A stretch of 31,469 bases of DNA from a virus, in IMG/VR virus record IMGVR_UViG_3300008110_000250, positions 1-31,469 of that record. One strand, 5' to 3'. The position numbers and the translations under genes are program-made. The notes below the pieces were generated by a model. It was not told the origin of the DNA and made no database searches. It was given only the letters and a program-made list of their open reading frames with translations. Below are positions 7,042 through 15,510 of the stretch, piece after piece. Numbering within the stretch: position 1 is the stretch's first letter; each line of letters starts with the position of its first letter.

Positions 7042-7716
7042 CTACCTGTCAAAGACAGTGTTGAAATCATCGGGGTCGTACTCGTCAGCGCGGAATGTGT
7101 CCCAGGGTTTTTCGCTGACCCTAAACTCATTTGCAAAGCGGGACAATACATAAGGATTCAAGCTCTCTTCCAGGTGCTTAATAGCTTGTATTTCATGCTG
7201 AGCCCCAGAGTAAACCCTGAATGCAGACAACAAAAGACGTGCGCACGGCTGCACAAATGCATCGGCATCTTTTAACAGAAGGTTTGTTTCTTCACGGCGC
7301 CGATCAAGAAGGCTTCCAATGACTTGATGGTCCACATCAAAAACCCACCTTGTCATTTCTTCAGTTACTTCTTGCAGGTCTTCATGTTCCAAGTTATCGA
7401 CAATGCTGCTGTAGAAAAAGGAGTCCCATCCCACAGAATGAATAAAAGAAATCAACGCCTGCCTAGCAGAATCACTAATGCCAATGTTGAGTTTTGATAA
7501 CTGAGTATCGATTACGTCTACTTCGTGAAACAAATATTCAAGCGCCTTCTCTTTACTGCATCGATGGCCGCGTTTTACAGGTGAGCCATCAGGATAAAAC
7601 TGTGTTCCATATCCAATGGTGTAAGGTTCTCCACCTGTACTTGGATCAGCGTAAGCTTTCTCGTTAAAGCCCTCATGCTTGCAAATTAAATTAATTGCAG
7701 ATGTGTGATCAGTCAT
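7042..7716 (-). CDS. T4-type lysozyme (GH24 muramidase)
   Basis: 224 residues from the ATG at 7716; a longer form from a GTG at 7773 is possible but adds no recognisable sequence. The GH24 signature is at residues 11-38: catalytic E15 in ICKHEGF, D24 nine residues later in AYADP (the spacing of T4 lysozyme E11/D20), then TIGYGT at 33-38. The central region (LISFIHSVGWDSF, RWVFDVDHQVIGSLLDRRREET) matches the helical lobe that ends the family core near residue 150. The remaining ~70 residues are a tail without an assigned domain. It cleaves peptidoglycan between MurNAc and GlcNAc and is the likely lysis endolysin. There is no signal peptide, so it should need a holin. It is followed 36 nt later by the NblA-like gene. 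Confidence 0.9.
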   Translation of the reverse strand: MTDHTSAINLICKHEGFNEKAYADPSTGGEPYTIGYGTQFYPDGSPVKRGHRCSKEKALEYLFHEVDVIDTQLSKLNIGISDSARQALISFIHSVGWDSFFYSSIVDNLEHEDLQEVTEEMTRWVFDVDHQVIGSLLDRRREETNLLLKDADAFVQPCARLLLSAFRVYSGAQHEIQAIKHLEESLNPYVLSRFANEFRVSEKPWDTFRADEYDPDDFNTVFDR

Positions 7717-7785
7717 GGGGGGTAATGAAGCATTACCCCAATCATACACAATTTTTAAGTGTCCTATTGACACTCGTTCATGACA

Positions 7786-7908
7786 TTAACCTTGGCCACG
7801 ATAGCGTTTTTGCCCAGGCTTTAGCTTAGTACTTTTAGAACGCCCTTGCCGTGTCTTCTTGGGCTTGGATTCAATTTTAATTGTGGAGCTTGACTTGGGT
7901 TTTGCCAT
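7786..7908 (-). CDS. Small basic protein (40 aa)
   Basis: A 40-residue ORF beginning MAKPKSSSTIKIESKPKKTR and ending KRYRGQG. It is strongly basic (Lys/Arg about one third) with no hydrophobic segment. Very similar-looking tiny proteins (SSTIKIESKPKKTRQGR...RGQG pattern) occur in cyanophage genomes, from memory. It lies between the HNH gene (stop at 7943) and the lysozyme on the same strand. Possibly nucleic-acid binding; function unknown. Confidence 0.7.
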   Translation of the reverse strand: MAKPKSSSTIKIESKPKKTRQGRSKSTKLKPGQKRYRGQG

Positions 7909-7942
7909 GGTTGTCACCAGTTGTAATTACACAAGTGAAACC

Positions 7943-8386
7943 TCACTTGTTCTGGCAGTTTACCTGATGCGTGACCCAACGGCAATTGCTTGGGCAATAA
8001 TCGCCATAATTATCGGTGCGGTCCAGCTCCAGGTCTTGTTCTGCTCCGTTTTCTTCCGCCCACTTTTTAAACGCTGGGTAACTTAAAAGCCACTCATCAC
8101 ATACTTGAATGCCTTTGGCAATGTACGTAGGATACTCTTTGCAACGACGACGCATTTTTAACCATCGTCCATATAACCAATGGCCTTTACTGTACTTGTT
8201 TTTGGCATCTCCATGTATTGTATTTGCTTTTTTTGTTGCGTTAATAGTGAAATCAGTACACGCGTGTACATGTTTCCTGGCGCAAGAACGGCAACGGCCT
8301 TGCCATGTTTTCAAAGAATCTTTTCTTTTGTTACAAGGTTTAAAGCAGTCCTTGCACAAAGCCACAATATATTTATTTTTAGCCAT
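7943..8386 (-). CDS. HNH-type homing endonuclease-like protein
   Basis: 147 residues. An N-terminal zinc-ribbon-like region has C11-x2-C14 and C32-x2-C35. It is followed by the layout typical of free-standing phage HNH endonucleases: LYGRWLKMRRRCKE at 71-84, GIQVCDEWL at 92-100, FKKWAEENG, then a LDRTDNYGDYCPSNCRW block at 121-137. Such enzymes nick or cut a related site and spread by homing. It separates two late genes and is one of three HNH genes in the window, all on the late strand. Catalytic activity is likely but not provable here. Confidence 0.8.
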   Translation of the reverse strand: MAKNKYIVALCKDCFKPCNKRKDSLKTWQGRCRSCARKHVHACTDFTINATKKANTIHGDAKNKYSKGHWLYGRWLKMRRRCKEYPTYIAKGIQVCDEWLLSYPAFKKWAEENGAEQDLELDRTDNYGDYCPSNCRWVTHQVNCQNK

Positions 8387-8412
8387 CCAAAACTTTCACT
8401 ACCAGTTAAAGT

Positions 8413-8700
8413 CTACCACGAATAATGGCAGCTCCACCATCCGGGAGTCAGTTTGTCCTTCTTCTCGGAACAGTTGTGCCTGGCCTTAAAGTTAGCACGC
8501 CTTCCCTCGTCCTTGTGCTGCGTGTAATCTTCGTAACCTCTGGCACCAAAACGGACAATACCCTCCTTGCCCCCTTGGCACGCTTTTACCACGTATTTGT
8601 GCTTATCCCCTGCCGGCGCACGTTGCGGTTTGTTGCAAGCCATCTTATCTTTCTGAAATCTTTTTGCGGCACTGGCCGCTTTCTTGCGTTTGTCAGCCAT
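8413..8700 (-). CDS. Small basic Cys-containing protein
   Basis: 95 residues. A Lys/Arg-rich start (MADKRKKAASAAKRFQKDKM) is followed by CNKPQRAPAGDKHKYVVKAC, then GGKEGIVRFGARGYEDY, RRANFKARHNC and a C-terminal PGWWSCHYSW. Four Cys (22, 41, 77, 91) could bind a metal. The GGKEGIVRFG...FKARH pattern recurs in uncharacterised proteins of marine phages and giant viruses, from memory. The ATG overlaps the stop of the 1131-residue gene as TAATG, so the two are translationally coupled, suggesting a virion-related role. Function unknown. Confidence 0.75.
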   Translation of the reverse strand: MADKRKKAASAAKRFQKDKMACNKPQRAPAGDKHKYVVKACQGGKEGIVRFGARGYEDYTQHKDEGRRANFKARHNCSEKKDKLTPGWWSCHYSW

Positions 8701-11700
8701 TAGAAGGAACCAAAGAAGGAACTAGAAAAAGGATCGGACAAATCAGATGAACCTGTTTTACCTGCTGTGGGAGAAAGGTTTAAACGTGACTTGAATTCCG
8801 AAAGGATATCACTACCTTTCTTAATTTTAACTGGAGAACTCGGTTCTTCCTCTTCTTCTGTATCTTCCTCTGGGAAGAAAGAAAAGTATTTGCTTTTTGG
8901 TTCTGTAGTCTTAGGCGTTACCTTCTTGGGTTCTTCTTCTCCAAATGAAGATAAACTTTCCAATTGACCAATATCCGAAAAAGGATCTCCTGTTGGCTTG
9001 AATTTATAAAGCTCACTGGGCGCCTTGCCACTATAAACAGTTTGGAAAATTTTCTTGTCTTCTTCTGTGGCATCAGGCATAAAGTCACTGTAAAACTCTT
9101 CTTGGCTTCCCTGGTACCCCGCCGATTTAAAACGACTAAACAAAGCGTCATCAACTCTCTTGGCTTCTTCCCTTTTATCAGAAGCACGCTGAATGTACTC
9201 AACGCCCAACAGCTCTTGTGTTGGAGTTTCACTTTCCTGGTTAAGTTTTTTAATTTGCTCTCTAATGTCCAGGGCATCCGAACTGCGGATGCTATCAGAG
9301 ATCATCTTCTTTAATTGCGTAAGATCTTCTGTATTTGAATCCAGGCCATAAAGCTTTAAGACCTTCTCTGTTTGTTCTTTATTTTTTAACGGGTCTAGTT
9401 TATTTACAAACTCATCGGCAAACTCTTCTGGGTTAACAAACTGGCCAAAGACTGTTCCAATTTTTGCGTATTTATCAGCAAGGTATGGCGTCAGTACTTG
9501 TTTTAAGTAGATCTGCGCAATTCGCGGATTGAATACATCAGGAGCAGAGTCGTACTGCCTGGCTTGTCCTAGTACTTCATAGTGCAGCTTGGCAAAATCT
9601 TCTTTGTTGTTTACGTCAAAACCATATAAATATGCCTTGGCTTGCCAGTTAATATCATTGCCATTATCATCTTTTGTTGTCTCACCAGCCTTTGCTTTCT
9701 CCCAGTCATTTGCAATATCAGTCTTTTGCTTAATGTATTGATCTGGAATGGTGTTACCCCATTCTTTTTGAAACTGATCGCCCAAAAGCACAGGAGATTT
9801 TCCTTCCGTGCCAACACCTTTTTCAAGGTAGTATTGACCTGGGTCAAAGTAATAATCAGAATTAAACTTACTTGTCCCCAGGGAGTCAAGGGCTTTCATC
9901 CAAGAAACAGAAGCTGATTCCGCCGCATTTTTTAAACTTTGCAGACGGTCTTCCGTTTGGAAAATGTTTTGCTTGTCTTTATCTACGTTAATGTAATCCC
10001 TAAATTCGCTGATTGATTTTGACGCATTAAACCTAGGCAGCAAATAATCATTAAAGAAGTCTTGCGCAAATTGAATGTCAGAGTCAATTCTTTTGTCTGG
10101 CTCCAGGTAGTCCGCTGGTTTGTTGTTGTAAATGTCTTGTGCTTTTTGTTTTTCTTGTTGTGTAGCCGCTGGGTTGTTTAATGTTTTGTACGCGTCATCG
10201 TAGTCCGACCATTTGGCTAACGTGTCGTTATCAACCCAACCTTTGGCACGACGCGCTGCTTCGTAGTCAATCCACTCTTGTTTTGTTGTTTTACGTTGGT
10301 TGACTGGTACGTAATCCTTGGGTAGATTGGCTGCATTAACTTTTTGCTGCGCACTAATATTACCTGGATCTTTTTTTAACGTCTCGTATGCATCGTCATA
10401 TTGCTTCCAAGATTTAATCTGATCCTCGGTAACAAAACCATTGTCAATATTACGCTGGTAACCGGGAACGTAATCATTTGGTACGTCTAAATCACCTGCG
10501 TATTTTTTCTCGATCTCATCAAAGAACCATTTCTCCCAGTTGTACAACAGGCCGTTGTTGCTTCCAAACACTTTTCCTGTGTCTAGTGACAAGTTGAACT
10601 TCTGAGCAAGATCATCTTTTTGCTGTCCCCCCAAGGAAAGAATGCCTCCCACTCCTGATTCTTGCAAAATAGAATTGGCGACATTCTCACGCATACCAAG
10701 AATCTCTTGGCCAAACGAAGTGCCACTTAATAGGTCAAACTTTTGTTCTGCTTTTTTTGCTTCAATTAAAGCTCTGCGGGAGTCTTCTAAAAACTGCCTT
10801 TGAAATACAGCGGCCTTTTCAGTTTGTTTGGATTCAGCTTCACCTGCGACTTTGGTAAGAGCCGTGTCGTACTCAGATAGCTTTGTGTCAACAGCGCCTA
10901 TTTGTTTGTTGGCCTGAATATCTTTAATTAATTTCTGAGCACCTGGGTACTGAGTTGAGTCCAGCTGGTATGCCTTGGTCAATAATTCACCAAAACCAGC
11001 TTCTGACTGTATCTCTGGTTCGGCGCCAGTGGCTTCTTTTACTGCTTCATAAAGCTTTGCCCAAGGCTGCTTGGCCTCTTTCGGGAAACGCTCTGCATAT
11101 AAAATTTCTGACTTTGCGGTACTCCATTGATCTTTTAACTGTGCGTTGCTAGTGACAAGATTTCTGTATTGACTAGCAAGGTCTCTGAGCTGATAACCTT
11201 CAGTTGTTTGTTTTAACCCAAGAATATCGGTTGCAATCTTGTCGCGCTCAAATTGACGGGCGGCATCTGTTTTTCCTGGAACAGACTCCTCTACCTTGCC
11301 ATATTCAAACCCATCAGTAGGTGTAAGTGGCTTAAAGCCTGGATCTCGCTCGCCTTTTTTCTTCGCATCATTTTGACCAATGTTGCTGTAATGCCATAAC
11401 GCATATGCTTCGTAGTTTGGGTAACGACCTAATACGTCAAGGTCTTCATTTTTTACTGCATTATCCCAGACTTCTCTTGCACTTTTGCCACTTGTGGTGC
11501 CGCTGTAGTATTCAGGGTCAAATCGAATTGTGTTTTCAAAACCCTCAAAAGGGACTTTTGCCCCTGAAGATGTGTCCCAGGGAGACACAACTTTTGTTGT
11601 ATAGAAAGAATCGAAAGCCGCTTTAACGTTCTTTTTTGTTGCGTCGTCGACGCTAGAGTCGTCAATTGTTTTTTTGGCCTTTAAGTAATCCCCAGGCTTG

Positions 11701-12095
11701 GACGCTTTTGCATAGGCGTCAATTGCTTTGTATAGAGAATTAACCTTTGCCGCCTCTTCATTTTTTTTACTGTTTCTAGCGTTGTCTCCACGGGCAATTA
11801 TCTGTGCTGTTTTTAAATCATCGACTTTGTCTGTGGTCCAGTAGACACTTCCTGCTTTTTCAAGAGCTTTTAGGATCTCTTGTTGGTCTCCATCAATAGA
11901 GACAGTTACTGTACGTTCCTGCTCAACAGGTACGTCATAATACGTTGTCTGCCCTTTAACTGTATAAGGCCTTAAATTTGTTCCGGTATATACCCATAAT
12001 TTAATAGGAGTAGATACAGTATCAACTACAGGGTTATTTGCGTTCTCATATTTAATATCCCATTTATCCTGGCTTGCATCATATGAAATTGACAT
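8700..12095 (-). CDS. Large (1131 aa) virion-type protein with internal repeats
   Basis: 1131 residues, hydrophilic and mostly alpha-helical, no transmembrane segments. The first ~75 residues are beta-rich (WDIKYENANNP, YYDVPVEQERTVTVSIDGDQQ). Then come long Lys/Glu/Ala/Gln helices. Around residues 538-665 a unit built on P-x-DYVP-x-x-QR followed by W-x-x-YDDAY-x-TL is repeated twice, with a third partial copy (PADYLEPDKR). The C-terminus has an acidic run (EEDTEEEEEP, about 1070) and a Ser/Phe-rich end. Length, composition and place in the late block suggest a tape-measure-like or ejected internal virion protein. No lytic-transglycosylase motif was recognised. The start is ATG, 1 nt after the HNH stop. 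Confidence 0.75.
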   Translation of the reverse strand: MSISYDASQDKWDIKYENANNPVVDTVSTPIKLWVYTGTNLRPYTVKGQTTYYDVPVEQERTVTVSIDGDQQEILKALEKAGSVYWTTDKVDDLKTAQIIARGDNARNSKKNEEAAKVNSLYKAIDAYAKASKPGDYLKAKKTIDDSSVDDATKKNVKAAFDSFYTTKVVSPWDTSSGAKVPFEGFENTIRFDPEYYSGTTSGKSAREVWDNAVKNEDLDVLGRYPNYEAYALWHYSNIGQNDAKKKGERDPGFKPLTPTDGFEYGKVEESVPGKTDAARQFERDKIATDILGLKQTTEGYQLRDLASQYRNLVTSNAQLKDQWSTAKSEILYAERFPKEAKQPWAKLYEAVKEATGAEPEIQSEAGFGELLTKAYQLDSTQYPGAQKLIKDIQANKQIGAVDTKLSEYDTALTKVAGEAESKQTEKAAVFQRQFLEDSRRALIEAKKAEQKFDLLSGTSFGQEILGMRENVANSILQESGVGGILSLGGQQKDDLAQKFNLSLDTGKVFGSNNGLLYNWEKWFFDEIEKKYAGDLDVPNDYVPGYQRNIDNGFVTEDQIKSWKQYDDAYETLKKDPGNISAQQKVNAANLPKDYVPVNQRKTTKQEWIDYEAARRAKGWVDNDTLAKWSDYDDAYKTLNNPAATQQEKQKAQDIYNNKPADYLEPDKRIDSDIQFAQDFFNDYLLPRFNASKSISEFRDYINVDKDKQNIFQTEDRLQSLKNAAESASVSWMKALDSLGTSKFNSDYYFDPGQYYLEKGVGTEGKSPVLLGDQFQKEWGNTIPDQYIKQKTDIANDWEKAKAGETTKDDNGNDINWQAKAYLYGFDVNNKEDFAKLHYEVLGQARQYDSAPDVFNPRIAQIYLKQVLTPYLADKYAKIGTVFGQFVNPEEFADEFVNKLDPLKNKEQTEKVLKLYGLDSNTEDLTQLKKMISDSIRSSDALDIREQIKKLNQESETPTQELLGVEYIQRASDKREEAKRVDDALFSRFKSAGYQGSQEEFYSDFMPDATEEDKKIFQTVYSGKAPSELYKFKPTGDPFSDIGQLESLSSFGEEEPKKVTPKTTEPKSKYFSFFPEEDTEEEEEPSSPVKIKKGSDILSEFKSRLNLSPTAGKTGSSDLSDPFSSSFFGSF

Positions 12096-12096
12096 C

Positions 12097-12459
12097 TTAA
12101 ACAGCTTCCCTAAACACGGTTAAATCGCAAACAAAAACGTCAAAAGGTTCTTGTTTAATCCAGGCATTAATTCTATCCATCCTAGCTTGAGTAAAGAACT
12201 CTTGTCTTTCAAACCATTCATTCATCTTGGCACTTGCCTTGGATGTATTGCACCTGCGACAGGCTGGAACAAGGTTTGTTCTATTGCTTGAACCTGATTT
12301 AAACCTGGGAATCACATGATCCAATGATGTGGCATCCGCCTCACAATAAGCACATTTGCAGTCCCAGGCATCGTATATAGATTGACGGTAACGTTTCTTA
12401 GCTAGCTTTGGAGTTAATTCAATGAGCAGGGCAAGGGGTTCCTGTTCGCAATTGAACAT
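12097..12459 (-). CDS. HNH endonuclease
   Basis: 120 residues with a compact zinc-type HNH domain: C36-x2-C39 (CAYC), D47-H48 in SLDHVIP, N62 in NRTNLVPAC and C67-x2-C70-N71. This is the classic McrA/5-methylcytosine-type HNH core: the first two Cys and last two Cys hold a structural zinc, and H48 is the expected general base. The N-terminal 30 and C-terminal 40 residues are helical. It could be a homing nuclease or a packaging-associated HNH protein, but it is far from the terminase, so homing is more likely. An AAAAGAG lies just upstream of the ATG, and it is divergent from the HTH gene at 12595. Confidence 0.88.
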   Translation of the reverse strand: MFNCEQEPLALLIELTPKLAKKRYRQSIYDAWDCKCAYCEADATSLDHVIPRFKSGSSNRTNLVPACRRCNTSKASAKMNEWFERQEFFTQARMDRINAWIKQEPFDVFVCDLTVFREAV

Positions 12460-12542
12460 ACTCTTTTGTGCTGTTAATCTATTTTAATTTGACCCGTATT
12501 TGTTCTTGCCTAAGTAAAGAGATAAAATTTTTCTTAAGTCTG

Positions 12543-12575
12543 TTGACATGCTCTTGACGTGGTGTAAGTTACGTC
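12543..12575 (+). promoter_or_regulatory. Candidate promoter with overlapping operator for HTH gene
   Basis: TTGACA at 12543-12548 and TAAGTT at 12565-12570 are 16 nt apart on the plus strand. GACGT (12556-12560) and ACGTC (12571-12575) form a 5-bp inverted repeat that brackets the -10 element, a good position for autoregulation. The start codon is only about 20 nt further on. Confidence 0.5.
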
Positions 12576-12594
12576 TGTAAGCACCTCCTTGGTC

Positions 12595-12813
12595 ATGGCT
12601 AAGCATCCCGGTTGGGTCTCCGTCCAGCAAGCGGAAGAACTCCTCGGCATTGATCGCAAGACTCTCTTCAAGTACCGCGACAATGGCACGCTGAAACTTG
12701 GCCCGCACTTCGCTGCTTTTCCTGAGACTCGTTCACGCGATAACTACCGCTGGAACATTTCTGCAGTGCGTAAGCATCTGAAAAAACTTGAAATGCAAAC
12801 GGCTGCTGCCTGA
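12595..12813 (+). CDS. Small helix-turn-helix regulator in its own transcription unit
   Basis: 72 residues from the ATG at 12595. Excisionase/MerR-type HTH at residues 7-35 (WVSVQQAEELLGIDRKTLFKYRDNG), then a LGPHF segment, R-x-NYRWNI and a basic C-terminal helix (VRKHLKKLEM). The layout parallels the HTH protein at 3167. It is the only plus-strand gene between 6.7 kb and the right end of the window, lying inside the late block with a candidate promoter directly upstream and an intrinsic terminator directly downstream. No SD is visible and the leader would be very short. Codons are richer in C/G at third positions than in the neighbours. Likely a moron-like regulator; a phage directionality factor is less likely because no integrase is seen. 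Confidence 0.8.
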   Translation: MAKHPGWVSVQQAEELLGIDRKTLFKYRDNGTLKLGPHFAAFPETRSRDNYRWNISAVRKHLKKLEMQTAAA

Positions 12814-12836
12814 AGTTAGGTAAGTACTGATCAAAT

Positions 12837-12863
12837 GCCCCGTCTTGTGCGGGGCTTTATTTT
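12837..12863 (+). terminator. Intrinsic terminator after HTH gene
   Basis: GCCCCG (12837-12842) and CGGGGC (12850-12855) form a GC-only 6-bp stem with a 7-nt loop, followed by TTTATTTT. It ends the plus-strand HTH unit 24 nt after its stop and lies at the 3' end of the convergent minus-strand gene. Confidence 0.85.
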
Positions 12864-12865
12864 GT

Positions 12866-13096
12866 CTACTCTTCTGGCGGAATACCGTTCACATAACCAG
12901 ACCAGGCTAGTCCCACGGCTTCAATGGTCGATAGCTCACCAGAGGCAAAGGGTAGATGTACGACATCACCAGCATGATAGATGGTAGGCCGACCACTTAT
13001 CTGGAACTCACTAAAACCATACTTGCGAACATCATCTTGCTCTTGTGAGTAAATAAAGTTTGTATCTACAACATCTCCAAAGTTTGGCGTTGTCAT
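12866..13096 (-). CDS. Small hypothetical structural-type protein
   Basis: 76 residues: MTTPNFGDVVDTNFIYSQEQ, then GRPTIYHAGDVVHLPFASGE and a C-terminal AWSGYVNGIPPEE. It is predicted beta-rich and soluble, with no recognised family. The ATG overlaps the stop of the 520-residue structural gene (ATGA), so it is translationally coupled to it and is probably a virion or assembly component. It ends against the terminator of the convergent HTH unit. Confidence 0.65.
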   Translation of the reverse strand: MTTPNFGDVVDTNFIYSQEQDDVRKYGFSEFQISGRPTIYHAGDVVHLPFASGELSTIEAVGLAWSGYVNGIPPEE

Positions 13097-14655
13097 GAAG
13101 ATGCTGGCAATTGGCCTAGTGATGGCTTGTATGCAGTGCCATCCTTGTCATACATTGTAAAACCTCTCATCATGACAAAGTTAGCTGGAATATTGAACAG
13201 TTTCTGCATCATCGGCATCATCATTGGTGATTGGCAATTGTATGGGGGCACATCCATCATCGACAAAGATGTTCTTGACAAGTCGGCAGCGATCAGCTCC
13301 TTCTGTTCATTTTCAGTTTGATCAACCAACCTTTGCTCCCATGCAGCCATACTTCCTTCTTCCACTGGAAAATCAGACGGCTCTGGCGGGAAATTACCTT
13401 CTGCAAACTTCATGGCATAGATGTGTTTGCAGTAACGCATCTCATCTAGTAACGGTGCCCAGAAATCTGTAATCGAAGTGATCTGACCATTGGCTGAAGT
13501 GTAGTCTTCGTATAAAGGCATACCTTCTGCCCTGGAGCCAGGGATCGAAGGGTTACTTGTATTTCTTAGGTATGTGGCGCCAAACTCACGAAATACTCCA
13601 GCAAAATCCCTGGTCGCATCTGGATCCACTGTTGATATTGTGTTTACTTCAGGTGGAACTGTGTACTGTGCCGAGGGCGCAATAATGTCCATTTTGCGAT
13701 CAACCGTTGCACTTGTCATCGCATTGTTATTCAACTTTCCGTTTAGTTTTGTTTTCTCATATCGACCAGGCTTAATAGAAGCAATACTTGTTCGCGGGAA
13801 TATCTTCTTGGTACCTTCGCCAAGAGTATTCATGAACGAGTAATCACGATGCGTAAAGTCTTGGCAAGAGCAACAGTATCTTGAGCCTGTTATCAAGTAT
13901 CTATTAAGGCTGGGACCTTTAGTTGCTGGTGTAATCAACGCCGAGTCTGGTGTAGCTTCAACAGAACCCGACTTACGAAGCTTTAAGATTCCAGTGAAAG
14001 GATACGTCTCCACGATGACAGCTTGGATGTAACCGTATCGTTTTTGCGTTGTCGGATCAATTGTTTCTTTGGTGATCGGAGGTGCGCCAACAGTGATGAC
14101 ACGGTCCTCCAGGATCTCACCATTGATCGCTCTAAGGCCGTTAGGAACGCCAGGAAGGGCCACGTAGAACGGTGGAGGCAGTGGATTGCTTGTGCTCCAG
14201 TTCCCGGCGAGCTTGACGTACCAGTACGCAGAATCCTCCGTCACCATTTCAATGTAAAGCCTGGTGCCTGTCGTCTTGTCAATCAAGTTGTCGCACCGCA
14301 AGGATCCCGCCAAACGAGCCCCAGCCCAGTGCATGCCAAACTCTTTGTTCTTAGTAGGGAATCCTACAAAGGTTCCGGGGATCGTTGGTTGGGCTGCTGC
14401 AACGGAAGCAGGTGTTCCAGCTGGTACTGGAATTACGTAACTAAAGGGATATTCATACGCATTGTCATAAAAACAAGCGGTTGCAATTTCGTAACCTCTA
14501 CGCCAACGTGACCAAGCCGATTCCCTATTTATTGCACTTAAAGAGTTTGGTACAGCACCAGAGGAGAATTCAGTTGTAATAGGTTTTAAACGAAAAGGAT
14601 CCCTGTCAGAAGCTCTGACAAAGGATCCGAACTTATCTCCGCCCTTTGGGGCCAT
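13093..14655 (-). CDS. Structural protein, 520 aa (unassigned)
   Basis: 520 residues beginning MAPKGGDKFGSFVRASDRDP. The N-terminal two thirds are beta-rich, with Trp/Tyr-containing strands and many Pro-Gly turns (FSYVIPVPAG, YWYVKLAGNWS, YGYIQAVIVETYPFTGILKLRKSG). A C-C pair occurs in SRYCCSCQDFTHRDYS. The last third is helical, with a Met-rich segment near the end (SPMMMPMMQKLFNIP). No transmembrane helix or enzyme motif. Position between two other structural-type genes and composition point to a virion protein such as a neck, tail or baseplate-like component. No family can be named. Confidence 0.7.
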   Translation of the reverse strand: MAPKGGDKFGSFVRASDRDPFRLKPITTEFSSGAVPNSLSAINRESAWSRWRRGYEIATACFYDNAYEYPFSYVIPVPAGTPASVAAAQPTIPGTFVGFPTKNKEFGMHWAGARLAGSLRCDNLIDKTTGTRLYIEMVTEDSAYWYVKLAGNWSTSNPLPPPFYVALPGVPNGLRAINGEILEDRVITVGAPPITKETIDPTTQKRYGYIQAVIVETYPFTGILKLRKSGSVEATPDSALITPATKGPSLNRYLITGSRYCCSCQDFTHRDYSFMNTLGEGTKKIFPRTSIASIKPGRYEKTKLNGKLNNNAMTSATVDRKMDIIAPSAQYTVPPEVNTISTVDPDATRDFAGVFREFGATYLRNTSNPSIPGSRAEGMPLYEDYTSANGQITSITDFWAPLLDEMRYCKHIYAMKFAEGNFPPEPSDFPVEEGSMAAWEQRLVDQTENEQKELIAADLSRTSLSMMDVPPYNCQSPMMMPMMQKLFNIPANFVMMRGFTMYDKDGTAYKPSLGQLPASS

Positions 14656-14658
14656 GAC

Positions 14659-15444
14659 TTAGAAGAAGCCGCCTTGCGCAATAACGTGCGCACCGGGGAT
14701 ATAACCAGAGCTGTTGGGACCGTCAGGGAACACACCAACGTAAATACGATCGCCTCGCTCCAGGTAGAGACCCTTGTTGCGCAGCGGAGCAGTCTCACCA
14801 AGGCCAGTAGTATTTCCTGCCGTGACTGCAGGCACAGCCAGTTGTGGCATTAGATCTGAACAGTCAACAGTCTGCGTGTTAGCTGGAACTGTCTTGGCAA
14901 ACAAAATGCGGTAGTCACCTGAACCAGGGATAGGCGTCGTTGTACCACGTGTATGGTAGAACACAAAAGTTACGGCCTGCTGGTAGCCATATGAAATACC
15001 ATTGTATGTAAACCCTGACGCAATACCACCTGAGTAATTTAGTGCTGTATTGATTCCAGTGAGAGTGGTGGAGCCTGTATATGTGTAATAACCATAACCG
15101 GAGAAGGGTGCGCCACCGCCAGTCAAGATACCAGTCTGTGAAATAAAGACAATCTGGCCACTTACAAGAGAGATGGGCGTACCAGAAGTTGCCGTCTTGA
15201 CTTCATAGTCTGCATCACGGTAATAATCATTACGCGTGATAGTGATTGAATCAATAACGCCGCCGGAACTATTGTCCTCACTTAAGGTCGCATCCATGTC
15301 GACCAGGATGGACGGCGCCTGGCCACCCTGCACAAACAATGTATTGGTAGATGCACTGCCAACAGTTTGCGTCGTGACCCGCACCGTATCAATAAGCGGG
15401 CGATCAACTAATAAGGGCTGCTTGTTCGTGGATGTCGAGCTCAA
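14659..15444 (-). CDS. Structural protein rich in Gly/Ser/Thr
   Basis: 261 residues. The start is a TTG at 15444, chosen because AGGAGA lies 6 nt upstream and no ATG or GTG is better placed. The protein is beta-rich: RPLIDTVRVTTQTVGSASTNTLFVQG near the start, DSITITRNDYYRDADYEV, GYGYYTYTGSTTLTG, and a GDRIYVGVFPDGPNSSGY segment near the end. No membrane segments. Style and length are close to the structural protein at 20069, suggesting a decoration, tail or receptor-contact protein. It lies 3 nt upstream of the 520-residue gene and is preceded by a 66-nt gap. Confidence 0.7.
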   Translation of the reverse strand: MSSTSTNKQPLLVDRPLIDTVRVTTQTVGSASTNTLFVQGGQAPSILVDMDATLSEDNSSGGVIDSITITRNDYYRDADYEVKTATSGTPISLVSGQIVFISQTGILTGGGAPFSGYGYYTYTGSTTLTGINTALNYSGGIASGFTYNGISYGYQQAVTFVFYHTRGTTTPIPGSGDYRILFAKTVPANTQTVDCSDLMPQLAVPAVTAGNTTGLGETAPLRNKGLYLERGDRIYVGVFPDGPNSSGYIPGAHVIAQGGFF

Positions 15445-15450
15445 TGCCGT

Positions 15451-15456
15451 TCTCCT
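15451..15456 (-). promoter_or_regulatory. Shine-Dalgarno sequence fixing a TTG start
   Basis: The minus strand reads AGGAGA here, 6 nt upstream of the TTG at 15444. It is the best ribosome-binding match nearby and decides the start of the 261-residue structural gene. Confidence 0.7.
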
Positions 15457-15510
15457 ATATAAAGTAAATTATCTCGTTGAAAATATTCTAATGCAAATAA
15501 TGTTTTGTTG

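Noticed and set aside
12484-12708. 74-codon minus-strand ORF opposite the HTH gene
   Set aside because: The plus-strand frame encodes a clear HTH with a promoter and terminator; the minus ORF has no recognisable features.
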